The translations under genes and the position numbers were made by a program. A stretch of DNA of 14,923 nucleotides, from positions 7,922-22,844 of the forward strand of contig DMQT01000097.1 in assembly GCA_003455595.1 (NCBI GenBank), in the 5' to 3' direction. This stretch comes from Betaproteobacteria bacterium. GTDB lineage: Bacteria; Pseudomonadota; Gammaproteobacteria; Burkholderiales; Sulfuriferulaceae. The notes beneath the pieces are model-generated. The model saw only the letters and a list, made by a program, of their open reading frames with translations. It did no database searches and was not told the origin of the DNA. Positions 14,515 through 14,923 of this stretch are shown piece by piece (the stretch's first letter is position 1; every line of letters starts with the position of its first letter).

Positions 14515-14517
14515 CGC

Positions 14518-14721
14518 ATGGAAAGCGAACTTAACTCCCTAGAATCCAAAATTCGGCAGATGCTTGAATTGTGCCAGAATCTGCGCACGGAAAACCAAAA
14601 GCTGCGTCAGCAGATAGCTGCGCTGGGCGGCGACAACAAAGTGCTGACCGAACGCATGATCTACGCCCGTACGCGCATGGAATCACTGCTGGAAAAAATC
14701 CCCGAGGGCGATGAAGCATGA
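14518..14721 (+). CDS. Small coiled-coil ZapB-like cell division protein
   Basis: A 67-residue protein (MESELNSLESKIRQML...) predicted to be one continuous coiled coil, with leucine-rich heptads through about residues 4-56 and a short acidic tail. It matches the small family found directly before zapA in many beta- and gammaproteobacteria (TIGR02449), often annotated as ZapB-like or as a hypothetical coiled-coil protein. An FtsZ-ring role through ZapA is inferred from position. I place the start at the ATG at 14518, not the in-frame TTG at 14491. The TTG lies upstream of the promoter's -10 box, and the family's N-terminus begins at MESELN. The stop codon overlaps the zapA start (ATGA), so the two are translationally coupled. 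Confidence 0.87.
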   Translation: MESELNSLESKIRQMLELCQNLRTENQKLRQQIAALGGDNKVLTERMIYARTRMESLLEKIPEGDEA

Positions 14722-14923
14722 GCCGCGATAGCAAAGGCATCGACATCAATATTCTCGGGCGCGAATTCCGCGTTGCCTGCCCGGAAGACGAACAGGAAAC
14801 GCTGCTGTCAGCGGCGACCTATCTGGACAAGAAAATGCGCGAAATCCGTGACCAGGGCAAGGTCATCGGCGTCGAGCGAATTGCCGTGATGGCCGCGCTG
14901 AACCTGGCTTACGAGCTCCTGTC
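14718..14923 (+). CDS. zapA: Cell division protein ZapA (3' truncated by window edge)
   Basis: The first 68 residues of ZapA, a small cytoplasmic protein that binds FtsZ and bundles its protofilaments at midcell. The N-terminus shows the family pattern IDINILGREFRVACPEDEQ, then the segment LLSAATYLDKKMREIRDQGK and the helix IGVERIAVMAALNLAYELL, which leads to the C-terminal coiled coil lying beyond the window. The ATG overlaps the stop of the ZapB-like gene. Frame and family fit are clear. In relatives a 6S RNA gene often follows zapA, but that region is outside this window. Confidence 0.95.
   Translation, partial: MSRDSKGIDINILGREFRVACPEDEQETLLSAATYLDKKMREIRDQGKVIGVERIAVMAALNLAYELL

Noticed and set aside
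14491..14517. TTG start giving nine more residues to the ZapB-like protein
   Set aside because: The extension covers the promoter's -10 region, and the family's N-terminus is MESELN. It would be the answer only if transcription starts further upstream.
1..14923. CRISPR array, tRNA, rRNA, prophage or toxin–antitoxin genes
   Set aside because: I looked for spaced direct repeats, tRNA-like cloverleaf sequence, integrase or phage genes, and small overlapping toxin-type pairs. Nothing convincing was found; the only small coupled pair (13588-14444) has no toxin or antitoxin features.

Overview
The window is a chromosomal segment from a betaproteobacterium. The argS–SPOR–dsbA–SDR block, the MutT/ThiE fusion behind a PF10136 membrane protein, and a solitary BtuM-type cobalamin transporter together suggest the Nitrosomonadales (relatives of Thiobacillus, Sulfuricella or Sulfuriferula). 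The lineage is inferred from gene content only. GC content is high and coding is dense on both strands. I see no insertion sequence, prophage, CRISPR array, tRNA or rRNA.

Positions 1-7481 read rightwards. They hold the 3' end of argS, an FtsN-like SPOR-domain envelope protein, dsbA, a short-chain dehydrogenase, an orphan NarL/FixJ response regulator, a large polytopic protein of the family named 'site-specific recombinase' (PF10136), a Nudix hydrolase fused to a ThiE-like domain, a small membrane-anchored protein and phoU. The last part of this run is tightly packed: the PF10136, Nudix and small-protein genes overlap by 4-8 bases. phoU has its own promoter with what looks like a three-unit Pho box. 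A perfect 22-bp-stem bidirectional terminator at 7490-7537 separates this block from the convergent one.

Positions 7541-10513 read leftwards, probably as one transcription unit in the order GT4 glycosyltransferase, gluQ (tRNA-Asp queuosine modification), an unrecognised helical protein, and yggX (iron trafficking and oxidative protection).

Positions 10618-13576 form a vitamin B12 uptake locus, also leftward. It has a promoter, a cobalamin riboswitch of about 172 nt, a candidate hairpin expression platform, a BtuB-like TonB-dependent receptor, a BtuM-like membrane transporter with a candidate cobalt-ligating cysteine, and a terminator. The apparent logic is that the riboswitch senses cobalamin, BtuB carries corrinoid across the outer membrane, and BtuM carries it across the inner membrane without the BtuCDF ABC transporter. 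BtuM may also remove the upper axial ligand.

Positions 13588-14444 hold two translationally coupled leftward genes of unknown function. The right edge (14518-14923) carries a short coiled-coil ZapB-like protein overlapping the start of zapA. It is transcribed from a promoter so close to the ATG that the message may be leaderless.
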